Below, one piece after another: positions 9,276-21,819 of a stretch of 64,000 bases of DNA; the first letter of the stretch is position 1; the number at the start of each line of letters is the position of its first letter. Below the pieces are notes generated by a model. It searched no databases and was not told the DNA's origin. It saw only the letters and a list, made by a program, of their open reading frames with translations. The translations under genes were made by a program, and so were the position numbers. Origin of the DNA: Dicyema japonicum (taxonomy: Eukaryota > Dicyemida > Rhombozoa > Dicyemidae); the NCBI GenBank assembly GCA_011109175.1, contig RDEW01000012.1, forward strand, positions 341,693-405,692. Direction: 5' to 3'.

Positions 9276-12050
9276 AACGTGGTGTCATGTGGTTTACCAG
9301 TTATGAAAGTTGTGAAAGTTCTAGAGGCGCTCAGGGCGCACTTAATGAACCGCGAAAAAAGACAATTAACTACCTCCCTTTCGAAGAAGGACTTTTCGAC
9401 GACGGCCTCTTTTCTTTCTTAGCCCCCCTCGGCTCAATGGGTTTCTGATAATTCTCGCCGGTGACATTGAACTTAATCCAGGTCCCCCACTCTTAATTCT
9501 GCAGATAAACATCAACGGAATCAAAAGCAAAATTCTCGAACTACGGTCTTTCATCAAAGAACATAACATCGACCTGATTTTACTTCAAGAAGGCAGACTT
9601 ACTCCATCATCACCTATCCACAATTTTCCAGGATTCCACTGCACCCACCTGGACCGTTCAAACCGTTGTGGTGGGGGTCTCCTCATCATTATAATAGATA
9701 ACATTCGATTTACGGACATCTCAGCGAAACTACAATCACTAATAAACGATGGGACCATGGATATATCTGGGATATCAATTACAAGTGGATTCGGGACTCT
9801 TAACATTGCAAGCGTCTACTTCCCCCTCCATCTTCTTGCCAAAAAGGATTCTCTCTAAACCTAACCAAGTTAAACAAGCTCGGAAACCTGATATTGTGTA
9901 GAGATTTTAATGCTAAACATCCAGTAGACTCAAGAGGATTATCCTTATTAAACCAACTCACCTCTCTGACTATCCTCAACAACCTCAGGAAGAACACTAA
10001 AACTCCTTACAAGAAAAACGAAGCATCAACGTCCCCAGACATTATTTTCTCTTTCCAAGACATATCTTGGACGGTACTTTATGGATTATCTTCCGACTAC
10101 AATCCAATCATTATTCTAATCAAAAAAGTTATTTACCACAGAAACAAAACTGTTTCATTTTTCTAGTAAACTTTGACATGATATTCTCCTCAATAGATGA
10201 AGCTATTGACTTTTTGAACAAAACTATTTTCATGAAACTTTTTGAACAAAACTATTTTCATGACGCTGAGAACATTCATTCAGCGTAAATCATTTAAATT
10301 CTACAATGAAAAACTCGATCAGAACACCAAATCATTAAAGAAAAAAGACACGTACCTTCTTTCCCCAGAAAAATCAAACAAAAACTCTAAATGACGAAAT
10401 TTCAAAAAGGATTAGAAAAGCTAAAGCCAACAAATGGGACAAACTAGTATCCATTTTAGAAATCCGCTCAGACGATATGGAAAGAAATTAAACAATTTGG
10501 CCCAAAAGAAAATTTTAAAAGACAACAGACAAATTAGCACAGTCTTAGCAAGCTCAGGAAATATTACGCCAGTATAAGCCACAAACCTTTCAGGAAAATG
10601 GATGGCCTTCTTTATCTTCAATAAGACCGAAGAGAACACAGCGATTAACTGTCTCTCTCATTGAGATGTAAGTGAGAATTTGAAGAGGATGAATTCTTCC
10701 CTCTCATGTGGGCCAGATTCTATCCCTGGTATTTTACTAAAACACCTTGGACCTATTGCGATTGTTGCAATCACAGTGATTTTCAACTATTCAATAAACA
10801 TGAATACAATTCCAACGATCTGGAAACTGTCCTATATACGCCCATTCCTTAAGCCTGGCAAGCCTAAAGACAATCCTGCATCATTTCGACCAATCTCTTT
10901 ACTATGCACTCAAAATTATTGGAAAATTGATTCTAATCTTATACCCCGTTCCTTACCTTTTCGTCCTCACAACATGGATTTAGAAGGGGTCATTCAACTT
11001 CTACCCACCTAACTTCCCTCAACCAATTTATCATTTAAGACTTTAACACAAAATCCTCGTCACCTCAAAACAGTCGTTTGCTCGATCGATTTACAAAAGG
11101 CCTTCGACTCTGTCACAAAGAAAATCCTAACCCGGAAATTGTTTGTTCTCCTCGTCAACCCCAATATAAAATTTGGCTTGCTAACTTCATAAATGGAAGA
11201 AGGGCCTGGGTATACATGGATGGAACCAAATCAGATTCAAGATTACTACTCAATGGTGTCCCACAAGGTTCCCATTTATCACCCGCCTTATTTAACTTAT
11301 ACATGTCCGATTTACCACAACCCGATAATAAAGACGATTTCATTTTCAAGATATCCAAAAGCATCAGAAAGACTACAAGAATACCTTCACAAGATTCAAA
11401 TTTGGCTAAATTATAACCGGCTTGATATATCTACTGAAAAATCTTCTTCGTTTTTGTTTACCTCAGACAAACGATTTGGACAAATGACAGTGGATATATT
11501 TATCAACCAGACAAAAATACCTTTCACGAAGAAACTGAAAATCTTGGGGATCATTTTCGACACACACATGTCCTCTTTATCTCACGTCGACGCTGTCTCT
11601 GGAAGCTGGTCAAGAAAGCTAGGGATAATCAAAACTCTATTCGGTGGCATAAATCCCTTTTCCCAGCTTTGAAATTGTTGTACAAACAATTAATTGAGCC
11701 ATCTGTCAGCTATGCCCGTACGTCATGGGGAATCAATCTGTCATGGACGAACAAAGAATCCGCGACATTCAGGCCTTAACAGCCACTACTACTAGTATTC
11801 TCGGGAAACTAAAAAAACTAATACCCTCATCACTTGAACCTTATCCGACAAAATGGAAAGGGATTTGCTACCCTGTGCAAGCAGTGCAACTCTCAATAAT
11901 ACACAGCCACGACGTGTCTTATGAGAAGGGTATACATCACCCCTTTCCAATTCCTATTCCCGAAACCACCCCGCCCACAGAGAAGTTGTGTTGGATCCCA
12001 GAAGGCGCACGAGGAGAAAATGAGAATTCTGATTAAGGCCTTCGAGATCA
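9276..12050 (+). mobile_element. C1: 2A-containing LINE (Jockey/CR1-like), decayed
   Basis: Near full-length plus-strand element. It starts with the family leader cgtggtgtcatgtggtttacc (compare 19044). In order: 2A-like GDIELNPGP (about 9450-9480), AP endonuclease with LQININGI, LLQEGRL, DFNAKHP and SSDYNPI (9480-10140), linker, then RT from 10680 (MNSSLSCGPDSIP, WKLSYIRPFLKPGKPK, FRPISLL, DLQKAFDSVT, NGVPQGSHLSPALFNLY). Many frameshifts interrupt it. The YADD motif is lost: after DLPQPDNKDDFIF the sequence jumps to the thumb. The C-terminus fades near 12050 with a gggttaataata tail. Confidence 0.8.
10205..10265 (+). repeat. Short tandem duplication inside C1
   Basis: About 28 bp containing tttttgaacaaaactatttt is repeated directly in the linker of C1. 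It adds to the frameshifts of this dead copy. Confidence 0.7.
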
Positions 12051-12174
12051 CTTAATTTAGTAATTAAATTAACTATTTGTGTTCTTGGGTTAATAATAAC
12101 TAACTACGAAAGGAATTGCAGCGTCTTACTAAATAAAACTAAGTCACAAATTCGAGAGGATTTACTGTAACTAG

Positions 12175-12930
12175 CTGTGAGGTGCATACTTGATCATTTC
12201 TCCATGTATGTTGTCTGGTCCTGTTGTTGTTTAATTTAATGATTGTCAGATTAGTTTCTTCTAGATATCGGTAGATTCAGGCTTTTTGGTGATTTTCAAA
12301 TGGCTTCACATCTGAGGTTTCATTTTCATTCAAAAGTCCTAGAAAATGTTTGTTAATAATCTCAGTTTTTTCGTTATTATCCAATACATTTCTTCCTTGA
12401 CTTCGTGAATACAAATATTCGTTGGTTGAACTCCCTTCTGCAAAAGGCGAACTGCTCGAAACATTTACTTCTCAATTTCACTAACACGTTCGTAGATTTA
12501 TTGACATAAATTTCCTTCCTCTTTCTAATCTCTTGACAATACGATTTCTTTCTATTTTTAACTTGTTGTAAGTATCATTATTTATACACGATTCCATTCT
12601 CAGCCGAAATTTTTTTTGTTTAATTGATAATGATTTACTGATCGAAGACTCCTTTAAATTCTGTCGGCCTTTTTTCCCAAGCACGTCGAAACTTGCCTTC
12701 TTTATTCCATCAACAGTAGCATTCCAAATCATCTCTGGGGGGTTTTCCATATTTATGTTCACAATCTCCTTAATTGCCATACAATAATCTTCATGCATCT
12801 TCTCACATAAGCATAATCTTTCCAAAATAAAACAATCAAAATAAGCTCTCTTCTTTCTAGCTCCATCTATTCCGAAAGATCTTTTCATTCTGAAACGTGC
12901 AACCAGCAGTTTATGATCACTATAAGTGAT
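12175..12930 (-). pseudogene. D3: family D fragment
   Basis: The minus strand reads SDHKLLVARF (end of the endonuclease), then a Lys/Arg-rich linker of about 135 residues (12481-12888) and, near 12180-12240, GPDNIHGEMIKYAP, which corresponds to GPDNINAELLK in D5. The RT palm is absent. The 5' edge joins a fragment of family C directly. Confidence 0.6.
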
Positions 12931-13240
12931 GGTCTCGTTTCGTATGATAGTTAGTAAGCCTCCCCCAAGTTTTCCACATCCATCTCTGAGTATCCAGGAA
13001 AAGTTGGAGTTGTGTTTGCACTTCTGAGTTTGGATTCTTGTAGTAGAAGGACATCAATTTGATATTTTTTCCATACGGTTTCTGTGTACGATAATCTTAC
13101 ATTTGATCTCGTTTAAATTTATTTACATGATCTTTAGGTAGACGGGGTTCGATTCGACGTTCCCACACAGAAACAGCCCGTCCTTGTCTGTCCATCCTTG
13201 TAGGATAGGGGCAACTCTTTTCTTTAAAATGTTTCCAGTT
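12931..13240 (-). pseudogene. C8: 5' fragment of a family C LINE
   Basis: The minus strand carries a decayed 2A-like motif (LFLCGNVESNP), then INLNEIKCKI, YQIDVLLLQESKL and, after a frameshift, GGGLLTIIRNETIT. This is the start of the C endonuclease (compare ILQININGIKSKI and LLQEGRL in C1). Family D sequence follows immediately at 12930, so the locus is a chimera. Confidence 0.55.
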
Positions 13241-13313
13241 ACGTGATATTTAACCAACCGCGATTTATTTTTTTATTTTTAAAAATTTTCTTTATGATCA
13301 TGTAGTATTCTAA

Positions 13314-13793
13314 TTATACAACGTTAGTGAAGATATCTCGCTTGTGCCACCTCTCCTGGATGCGTTTTGTTAATCGCTTCCAGTTCCCTCTATTCCTTGA
13401 TAGGTCCCTCAGGTGCTCAAGATCATCTGCCGATGTCAACCCTTTCCCAATCGAAGTTAGGTCTTGATGTAGAAGGGTTAATAGAGTAATTCGTGGTCTT
13501 CCCCGGAAAGTCGATCCCGGGTGAGGAGCATAGTAGTGTTCCATTGCAAGATTAGCGGGAGTATTCCTGTCCATTCTTAAGATGTGACCAAATAATCTGT
13601 TACTTCTTATTTCTCCGTTCAATGGATGGATATTGTAATGGGAATAGAGGTGTTTGTTTGAGATGTGCTTTGGCCAGGAAATTCTTAGAATGTATCTGAG
13701 CTGCATTCTATGAAAGGAGTTCAGACTTTCCATTTCAGGCATTGTGAGTGCCCAGGTAGAAGAGTTGTACAGTAAAACCGGTTTTACGAACAT
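13314..13793 (-). pseudogene. D2 C-terminal domain, 159 codons
   Basis: Best-preserved copy of the family-D tail: KPVLLYNSSTWALT, LNSFHRMQLRYILRISW, RSNRLFGHILRMDRNTP, FRGRPRITLLTLL, then NRGNWKRLTKRI. It serves as the reference for recognising the D fragments elsewhere in the window. The tail follows the RT; its biochemical role in the family is not known to me. Confidence 0.75.
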
Positions 13794-14505
13794 ATTGTAT
13801 AATTTGTTTTTTAAAGAGGCAGAAATTTGTTTACCTCGTATACGTTGTTTAGTCTTTTAAGAGCGAAAACTGCTAGTGATTTTCTTCGTAGTATGTCTTC
13901 TGTATTTCCTATGGGAGTGCCAAGTTTCTTAGTATGCCTCCATTTTTCCTCGTGTCGTTAATTGCATCGCCTTACTATAGTATATTCTGTTTTCTTGGTG
14001 TTAATTTTTAGGAATAATGTTTCAAATGTTTTGGCCAATTTGTCGATAATATTGGTGGTCTGTTGCCGTGAGATCTATGTCATCTGCGAAGATAACTTTT
14101 GTTATATGTTTGGGGATATTATTCATGGCCTCTCGTAGGGTTGCCTCAGATATGAGATGAATAAAACCGGGATAGGGCGTTTCCTTCGGGGTGCCCTTGT
14201 TTGTTCCGAGTATTCTGAATTTCTGATTTTCGAGCTGGATAAATAGTTGAGTGGAGGAGATAGATAACGAATTATTCTGAAGCAATCTTCCTTGAGTAGT
14301 GGTGTTTATATTTGTATCATCTTGATGCTGCTGATTGAGTAAATGCCTTAGATAGGTCGATTCCCATTATGTGGTACTCCTCTTTATATTTTTGGCATGA
14401 AGCACACATCCATTTGTGGCTCCAAACGGCATCGGAAGTTGATCTTCCAGAGACAAACTCACTTTGGCTGGCTCCGATAAATCGACGTAGTGGGGTTTTT
14501 ATTCT

Positions 14506-14513
14506 GTCCAGAG
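14506..14513. repeat. 8-bp target duplication of hAT H1, left copy
   Basis: gtccagag directly precedes the terminal cagggattctcaac and recurs at 16612-16619. Confidence 0.85.
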
Positions 14514-16611
14514 CAGGGATTCTCAACGGCGGCCTTCCAGGATTTTGGTGCGGTCCGCTTAAAATTATAAAAAATATTACATATTTTACATAATGCAGCC
14601 GGATTTTAACTGTGCTTTTTCTTTTTGTTTGTTTCGTACAATAAACTTTTTATGGTAAAATATTTTTTACATATTTTAACTATTGTTTTTAAATTACATA
14701 TTTTTTGTATTAAATTTTTTTTGATATTGCTTGTGATGTCTGGAAAACGTGTTAAAAGAAGTAGAAAAATTATTTAAGAAAATCTTGCATTTAACCCCGA
14801 ATGGGAGGAACAATTTTTCGTTTTTGAAGAAAATGGCAAAGCACATTGCTGATTTGTCATTTTGTTATACGATATCTTAAGTTATATTATATGAAACATT
14901 CTTCAGAATATGATTCATTTCAAGGTGAATCAAGAAAAATCAAATTTCTATCTATAAATCAAATCGCAAACTACAAACCACTTTGTTCAAAAGCCCATGT
15001 TATTAAAATCCGTTACAATAGCTTCTTTCAAAATTTGTAATCTACTTGCAAAAAATATGAAGCCGTATTCAGATGGAGAATTTATTAAGCAAGCTATCCT
15101 TATGTTTACTGAAAAATGTTGTTCTTCAGAAATTAAAAAAAAAGTGTTATAAACTTACAGCTAAGCAACGATACAGTTACTCAGAATTGAGAGAATATCT
15201 GACGATATTCAATGCCAACTACTCACTGAATCCAACTTTTTCGTACACTATTCTATTGCTCTTGACATCACTAAAGATATTAGTGATACAGAACAAATGG
15301 CTGTTTTTATATGCCTGACTTCAAAATTTATGAAGAATTTCTCACGCTACGTAACCTTCATGGTTCTACTAAAGGAGCTGATATATTCCGGGAATTTCGT
15401 GATTGCCTTGAAATGGCACATTTGGATCTTTCAAAAATGTTTTCAATTGCCACAGATGGATGTCCTTCTATGGTTGGATGGAAAACTGGGTTTCAAGGTC
15501 TCTAGCTGGATGACGAGTTGAGTCTTGTGATTTGACATCACTGCATACTACATCAAGAAAATTTAGTGCAAAATCTATGAAAATGGACCATGTAACAGAA
15601 ACGGTCATTTTAATCTTTTTATTCGCTCTCGTTTTAAATCACCGCAATTTTAAGAAATTTCTCGAGGATGTTTATGCTGAGTATGGAGATTTGCATACAA
15701 CCGTACGATGGTTGAGTCGGGCAGCATGTCTAAAAAGGTTGTATAAATTTTAAATAAATCGCATTTATGACCTTCTCCCGGAGATTATAAATTTTATTGA
15801 CAATAAGATATTCTATCTTCAGCTTACTGATGAGGAGTGGATTGCGGACTCAGCATTTATGGTTGATATTTCTACACACCTTTCGATTTTGAATACTTCT
15901 CTGCAGAGTAAGAACAAACTATGTCATGAATTATACGGACTGGTTTCTGCATTTATCGAAAAACTACACCTTTTCAAAATACAAATTGCAAGTAGAGTTA
16001 CCATTCATTTTCCAATACTTTCAAGCCACAGGGAAGATGGATCATATGAAAAATATACCTCTGTTATTAGTGACTTAATCGATGAATTCGAAACACGTTT
16101 TAATGATTTTAAAGAAGCTCTATCTATTATGAAAATATTTTCGTCACCTATGGAAACAGATGCTGCAACCGCTCCATATGTATATCAGCTGGAGCTAATT
16201 GAAATGCAGGCAGATTTACAACTTACCGCGCTATTTAAGTCAAGTGAACTATTGGATTTTTGGAGTCGAATTCCACAATGGAAATATCCGAACTTGGTCA
16301 TAATGCTCAAAAAATGCATCAGTCTTCGGATCAACGTATGCATGTGAAGCTTTTTCAGTAAACTTACGCGAATAAAAAGTAAGTATTGATTGACTGATGA
16401 ACACTAATTCAACTTTTACGTACATCGTCTTCGAACTTTACTCCTCGTTTCGATAAAATAGTAGACGCCAAGCAAAATCAAGTCTCACATTGATTCTCTT
16501 ATTACGTAATAAAGCCTTTTTTCTTTAATCAAATGAAATATTTTTTGTGCGGCCCGCAAAGATACTCTTTATTATCGATTTGGCCATTGAGTAAAAAGGT
16601 TGAGAACCCTG
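14514..16611 (+). mobile_element. H1: hAT transposon (GTF2IRD2/ZBED-like transposase)
   Basis: 2.1-kb DNA transposon with terminal inverted repeats (left cagggattctcaac, right complement cagggttctcaac) and an 8-bp target duplication, the hAT hallmark. Inside, the plus strand encodes a broken transposase related to GTF2IRD2/SCAND3/ZBED5-type proteins. It has an N-terminal MSGKRVKRSRK and FNPEWEEQFFVFEENGKAHC block (about 14735-14850), the IATDGCPSMVGWKTGFQGL block (15430-15505), LNHRNFKKFLEDV..EYGD and VRWLSRAACLKRL (15630-15750), then DISTHLSILNTSLQ and the long C-terminal hAT region (15859-16347). Multiple frameshifts and stops make it inactive. Confidence 0.85.
15859..16347 (+). pseudogene. 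H1 transposase C-terminal part
   Basis: 162 codons are open. The segment matches the C-terminal half of GTF2IRD2-type hAT transposases: STHLSILNTSLQSKNKL, FIEKLHLFKIQIA, DEFETRFNDFKEALSI, then YVYQLELIEMQADLQL. Its last residues are out of frame compared with the sister copy H2 (49931-50458), which continues further. Confidence 0.75.
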
Positions 16612-16619
16612 GTCCAGAG
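16612..16619. repeat. 8-bp target duplication of hAT H1, right copy
   Basis: gtccagag directly follows the terminal gttgagaaccctg. Family D2 sequence continues beyond it. Confidence 0.85.
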
Positions 16620-17510
16620 CGATTAGCGATAGAATTTTGCACAATGAGCTGGAGTGTTCCTCAAAAGTTTTGTTCAGAATGTGAGTAATGAGTTTTAGAA
16701 ACAGAAGCGTATTTTATGAGCTTTGCATTAACATTATCTGGGGCTTTTGAGTTGTTTAGTCTGGTCACAGCCTTTTTAACTTCTGTTATGTTATTTCTGG
16801 TGATAGCTTTCTAGGGACTCTATCAAATAGATGAAGGGTTTCTTCGTTATCAAAATTGAAATATTTTTAAGTCATCAGCTATGGTGTCTGTGCGTTCCTG
16901 GTTGTTGTAAATGGTTCTTCCTAGTTCATCATTAGATTTTCAGATTTCTTCTTTCGCGATAGCATCTTTACAGATGCATACATTTGCGATTCGTGTTTGT
17001 GCTTTCCTACTTCATTTGCAAGGTTTCAGTTCTGTTTCGTGGTTTATCTGACATTTTTTCTTGATTTCTCGCATAATTTTGTTTCTTTGGATTTTGAACT
17101 CAGTTGCTTTTACTTGGTTGTGGTATTCATGCATTTGACACGTAGATCCTTTTGTAAATGAGACAGGTGATTTAGATGTGGGTATTGTATTCCTTTGAAG
17201 GTTCTGGAATTGACCAATCGTGTGAGTAGCCACTGATTTTATTTCGTTTACGAGTTTATTCCATAAACTTCCGCATGTAGATTGAAATTGATCGTTCTAT
17301 CGTTTGTGACATTTTAGCTGAATAGTTATTTCTGTGGACAGGATTGTTTCTTAAGAGTTCGACTGCGTATCTAGCTTCTCTGTGTCTGTTTTTGACTCTG
17401 TTAATCCAAAATTTTCTCTTTAAGAATAGCTTGATTACCAATAGTTTATGGTCACTCGATGTTAGCGTCATTGATCCTCGATTATATAGTACTCTGATAG
17501 CAAACAAATA

Positions 17511-19030
17511 TATTTTATTTTATTTATATAAGTTAATAAAAATTAACAGATGAGAAACATTCCATTGATTCTCAAAATGATCCTCACCATCCACGTGGTC
17601 ATGACAAACATCAGCATTACACATAATATATCCAATAGGCATATTTCTGTTACTAATAGATAGCCTTTCATCTTCAATCTTTACAAGAATACTCAACTCC
17701 GCTTTGGTCATCACTCAAATCAAACAACTCCAAAACACTCTCCGAGACAACATATTCCTCCCAACACCACAAATAAGACATGACAGCAAATCATACGATA
17801 TACGACGGTGACCGTAAAGAAATGATAGAAAGCACTCGAGGAAATCCACCAAAGTCATTGAATCAGAAAATTATCCAAAACAATTTCAAAGAAGTAAACA
17901 ACCAAGTCAGAGTGCTCTGAAATAACACCAAATATCGGTCTCCACAAATCAAAGCAACTCCAGGACTCACCACACCAAATGCACACATTTTGCTGATTAA
18001 TAAATCAATAAATTCCCGCCTAAACTAATAACTTCAATAAACCTTAATAATAATCATTTTGTGGAACAATTCAACCAAGTGAGTTGTCTCTGAAATTGGA
18101 TTCTACCATTAATATTGCGACTACTTTTGATTGAATTTGCACAACATTGTGAGCGAGTCCTCGACATCCTTTTTAGTAAAGATCATCTCGGTGACTCCTT
18201 AGTATCACTGGGACTGTTGCAGGTACTATCTCTGAGTTTCTTTAAACAGCCGACTTCACCTTCCACCCTGCGTGTCCGTTTCACTAGCTGCCATTAAAAA
18301 GATACTAACTTTGGTGGTTGTTGAGTTTGTGAAATTACCCTTGTTTATTTGTCCCTGTAGAACTCTTATTTGGTTTCCAGTAGAATTTCTAAATGGTCAT
18401 CGTTGTATATACTCTTATCACGAGAGCACTCATCCAATCCCGTTATGAGGTTACTATTTGATGGAAGTGTCCGTGAGTCACATCATGTCTCAGTTGTATA
18501 ACCCATTCGGGGATTTTTAAACGTCTAGACCTAATAAACAACGTGAGTGACTCTCCCTCAGTTTTAATCTCTCATTTATTAGATTCACGAATCTGCTGAT
18601 ATCATGAAGTGATTATAACCTCACAATGCCATTCCTACAGCCAAATAGTAGTTCCTGTCGTTCTCATGACTCAGTTTTAGTGATATTAGATTGATTGTCG
18701 CCTCGATCGCTACTGGCAGTTTGTTGGTCAGTCTATTCCATGATAACCCCAGCAACTCGTTTCCATACAAGTAACACTTTGAGGGCATGCTCTCGTAATG
18801 TAAATATTGTCAGACCACAACTCCTTGTATACTCGCATGAACTCTGACCTAGTGAATAACGTAAACTAAAAACCCATCAGACCATGGAACAACTCGCATG
18901 CACACGCGATTATTATTTATTTACGCAATTATTATTAAAGTTAATTATAATTTTATTTAATTTATTTGTTATTATTTTATAATTATTTAAAATTTATTCT
19001 TTTTTGACACTGCCAAATTTAATGAATACA
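17511..19030. other. No recognised gene
   Basis: AT-rich sequence with only short ORFs. One possible splice pattern (a 27-nt GT...AG interval at about 18222-18248 inside an open frame) hints at an exon pair, but I recognise no protein. The last 150 bases before C2 are very AT-rich. Confidence 0.35.
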
Positions 19031-19053
19031 ATTTAATATGCTAGCGTGGTGTC

Positions 19054-19563
19054 ATGTGGCTCACCAGAAACGGTGTCACCCATTCCAAAATGGAACGAAA
19101 AGGGCCAACAGCTTCTCCCCACCGTCTGGTGGTCCTTTCATCCCTGTGTCTTCGACCCTGTCTGGTGTCCCCATTTATCCAGACTTTTTATTCTTCTATG
19201 TGGGACGTCGAAACCAATCCTGGTCCATGGAGAGGTTTTACAATTATACAACTGAATACGAATGGGATCAGGAAGAAAATCTTTGAACTCCGGGCACTCC
19301 TCCGCGAAAATGAGGCTGACCTCGCTTTAATACAGGAGTCCAAGCTATCTCCCTCCATACCAACACCCTCTTTTCCCGGATACACAGTGATCCGTAAAGA
19401 TCGTCAGGGAGGACGCGGAGGAGGACTACTTACTATTATAAAGAACGATATTCTTTTTATGGATACAACCAACGAACCTCGAGCTTCTTGGCTCCGACAA
19501 GACTTTGGAGCAGATTACTGTCAAAATCGAGTTATTCCCGTCCTTTTGGATCCATTTGGCTAA
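19054..19563 (+). pseudogene. C2 2A-like leader and AP endonuclease N-terminus
   Basis: 169 codons. A hydrophobic leader (about residues 25-48) is followed by the motif DVETNPGP (about 50-57), then FTIIQLNTNGI, LALIQESKL and GGRGGGLLTII of the endonuclease. DVExNPG/P is the consensus for 2A ribosome skipping, which would release the leader from the endonuclease-RT chain. Such 2A motifs are known at the N-termini of some LINEs. A frameshift near 19500 ends the frame. Confidence 0.75.
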
Positions 19564-20710
19564 TATATATTCCTCCACAAGGATCGTGTCCGTCATCTTA
19601 CACCCCTGATTTATCACGCATTTCAACATTGAAAAATCTACTGTTATGTGGGGATCTTAATGCACGACATCCAGTTTGGCTCACTTCCCAATCCTCTGAT
19701 AACCGAGGAGAACTCATTGCAAATTATCTTCCTGACCTGATTATACTGAACAACCCTAACTCACATACGAGGACCCCATTAAGGATGACTGATAGCTGCA
19801 CATCCCCCACTTAACATATGCTCACCTTCTCTGGCTGGACTCATTTCCTGGAACGTCTTTTACGGCTTCCCAGTGACCACAATCCAATCCTTCTAAAATT
19901 GAGAGGTCTTCGACGATACAGGAGACGGCCGGCGGAATCAAAAAGATTCAAGGATTATACGAAGGTTGACTGGTCTGGTTTCAGTAACCTTGTGGATAAA
20001 TTCTTGGCCGGAGATTATCCTTCCCAATACGCTCTATTGACGAGGCCGCAGAAATTATCAGCGCTGCCATTCAGAAAGCTGACCATATTTTTATTCCTAT
20101 ATCGTCATACAAGAAGTTTATTCCTACCCTCAGCTCTTATACAATAAGTCTTATAAAACAAAGAGACCGGCTGAAGAGATGCCATCTGTTGGACATGAAG
20201 TCTTTGACAGCCCTCAGACAACTGAATAAAAGGATCTGTCAGAGCATAAAAGAACACAAGGACAAGAGATGGCAGCATCTAGTTAACCACCTCGACAGGA
20301 AAAGTACATCCCGACATTTCTGGAAAACTCTTAAACAAGTCAAGTCGGAGCTGGATGATGCAGACGGAACCGGAAAGTCTTCTCCTGAACACTTATGCCA
20401 CCTACATCCTAACACCTTATGAAACATTACGCTGGAATTAGCTTCAAACCATTCTCGAAACACCTGGACATTAAGGTGCGTGCCCATAAACCGAAGAAGG
20501 AACCTTACACGAACTATTCACAGATGACCAAGTCTTGGATGTGATCACCAGATTAAAGAGCTCACGGGCGTGCGGGCCTGACAAAGTATCTTCTATTCAC
20601 CTAAAACACCTAAGCCACTACGCAATTGGCTACCTCACGCATATATACAACTGTCCATTAACTATAATATTATTCCTAAGATTTGGAAGAATTCTATCAT
20701 CAGACCGATA

Positions 20711-21819
20711 TTGAAGGCTGGGAAACCAGAGACAGAACCTGCATCCTACAGGCCTATTTCCGTTACCAGCACACTGTCAAAAATTATGGAGAAACTTGTA
20801 TTATCAGTCATTATTCCGTATCTTCCGCGTCCTATATTTCAACATGGTTTCCTCCGCGGTAGGTCCACCGCTACATACTTGGCAACTTTATCGCAGTTCA
20901 TTGCCGACGGTTTTAACACCCATCCTCCGCCTCACAAACGCACAATCTTGGTTTCTATTGACATCAACAAAGCCTTTGACACTGTTTCGAGGAAAATCTG
21001 GTTGGAAAAATATTTTCTACTAATATTCGTCCGAATGTGAAATTATGGCTGGCCAACTTTTTGTCTGGAAGACGTGGAAGAGTAGTCAGTGGTGATCTCA
21101 GATCTAGATCACGATTACTACCGAACGGGGTACCCCAGGGGTCTCCACTTTCACCAATTCTATTCAACCTTTTCCTACACGACCTACCTAATGATGGAGA
21201 CGAAGATTCCCTGTTATTATCCTACGCAGACGACGTAGTCATTGCAATACGGAACCGCTCGACGCAAGTCGCATCCCTTAAAACTCAGACAAAATTGAAC
21301 ATTCTCCACGATTGGATTGCTGGCAATCGACTAACGATTTCTGCAACCAAGTCTATCTGTTCCACATTCACGTCGGACCGTCGTTCCAAGGATGAACCGA
21401 GTCTTTTCATTGGTCCCACTAGGATTCCAGTGACAAAGTCCCCCATTGTCCTTGGAGTCAAGTACGACAGCCTTCTCAAATTCAACTCCCACGCAACAGA
21501 CATGATCACCAGGGGCCTCCAGAAAGTTAACGTTATACGCGCCCTTGTTCGGAGGACCACGAGGAACATGGACTTTTCCGTTTCTACACTCTACCAACAA
21601 ACAATCGCGCCTGCCATTGAGTATGCCTCCGTTGCATGGAGATTCGGGCTATCGGAGTCTTTGGTCCAAAGAATCAACTCGATATACCGGAAAACAATCA
21701 GTATGCTTTCCCACGTAATGGATCAACAGTCGACCCACTACTCATGGAAGCTAAGATCCGTAGTCGTGGCTCCGGATTTCTTCGCCTCTGTGAGGAAGAT
21801 GGAAATCCGCTTCGCCTAA
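20711..21819 (+). pseudogene. C2 reverse transcriptase
   Basis: Two overlapping frames (20711-21040 and 21037-21819) carry LKAGKPETEPASYRPISV, FQHGFLRGRSTATYL, SIDINKAFDTVSRK, NGVPQGSPLSPILFNLF, LLSYADDVVIA, the thumb NRLTISATKS and TSDRRS, and the end IEYASVAWRF. The palm residues, including YADD, are intact. Only a frameshift at the join separates the fingers from the palm. Confidence 0.85.

Larger units (their letters stand above)
13265..17510 (-). mobile_element. D2: family D LINE, interrupted by hAT H1
   Basis: Minus-strand element. From 5' to 3': end of the endonuclease and linker (17507-16612, with SDHKLLVIKLF), hAT H1 (16611-14514), RT (14505-14020, with SEFVSGRSTSDAVWSHKW, GIDLSKAF and FADDIDLT), then a good C-terminal tail (13793-13314, RLFGHILRMDRNTP and FRGRPRITL). 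An A/T-rich 3' end lies near 13265. The 5' end is truncated within the endonuclease, and frameshifts are common. Confidence 0.75.

Noticed and set aside
18115-18297. Two-exon gene with a 27-nt intron
   Set aside because: The splice pattern fits but the protein matches nothing and the frames around it are closed; too weak to call.
21331-21600. Minus-strand ORFs under the C2 RT (also 21285-21569)
   Set aside because: They are shadows of the plus-strand RT, which has all family motifs.
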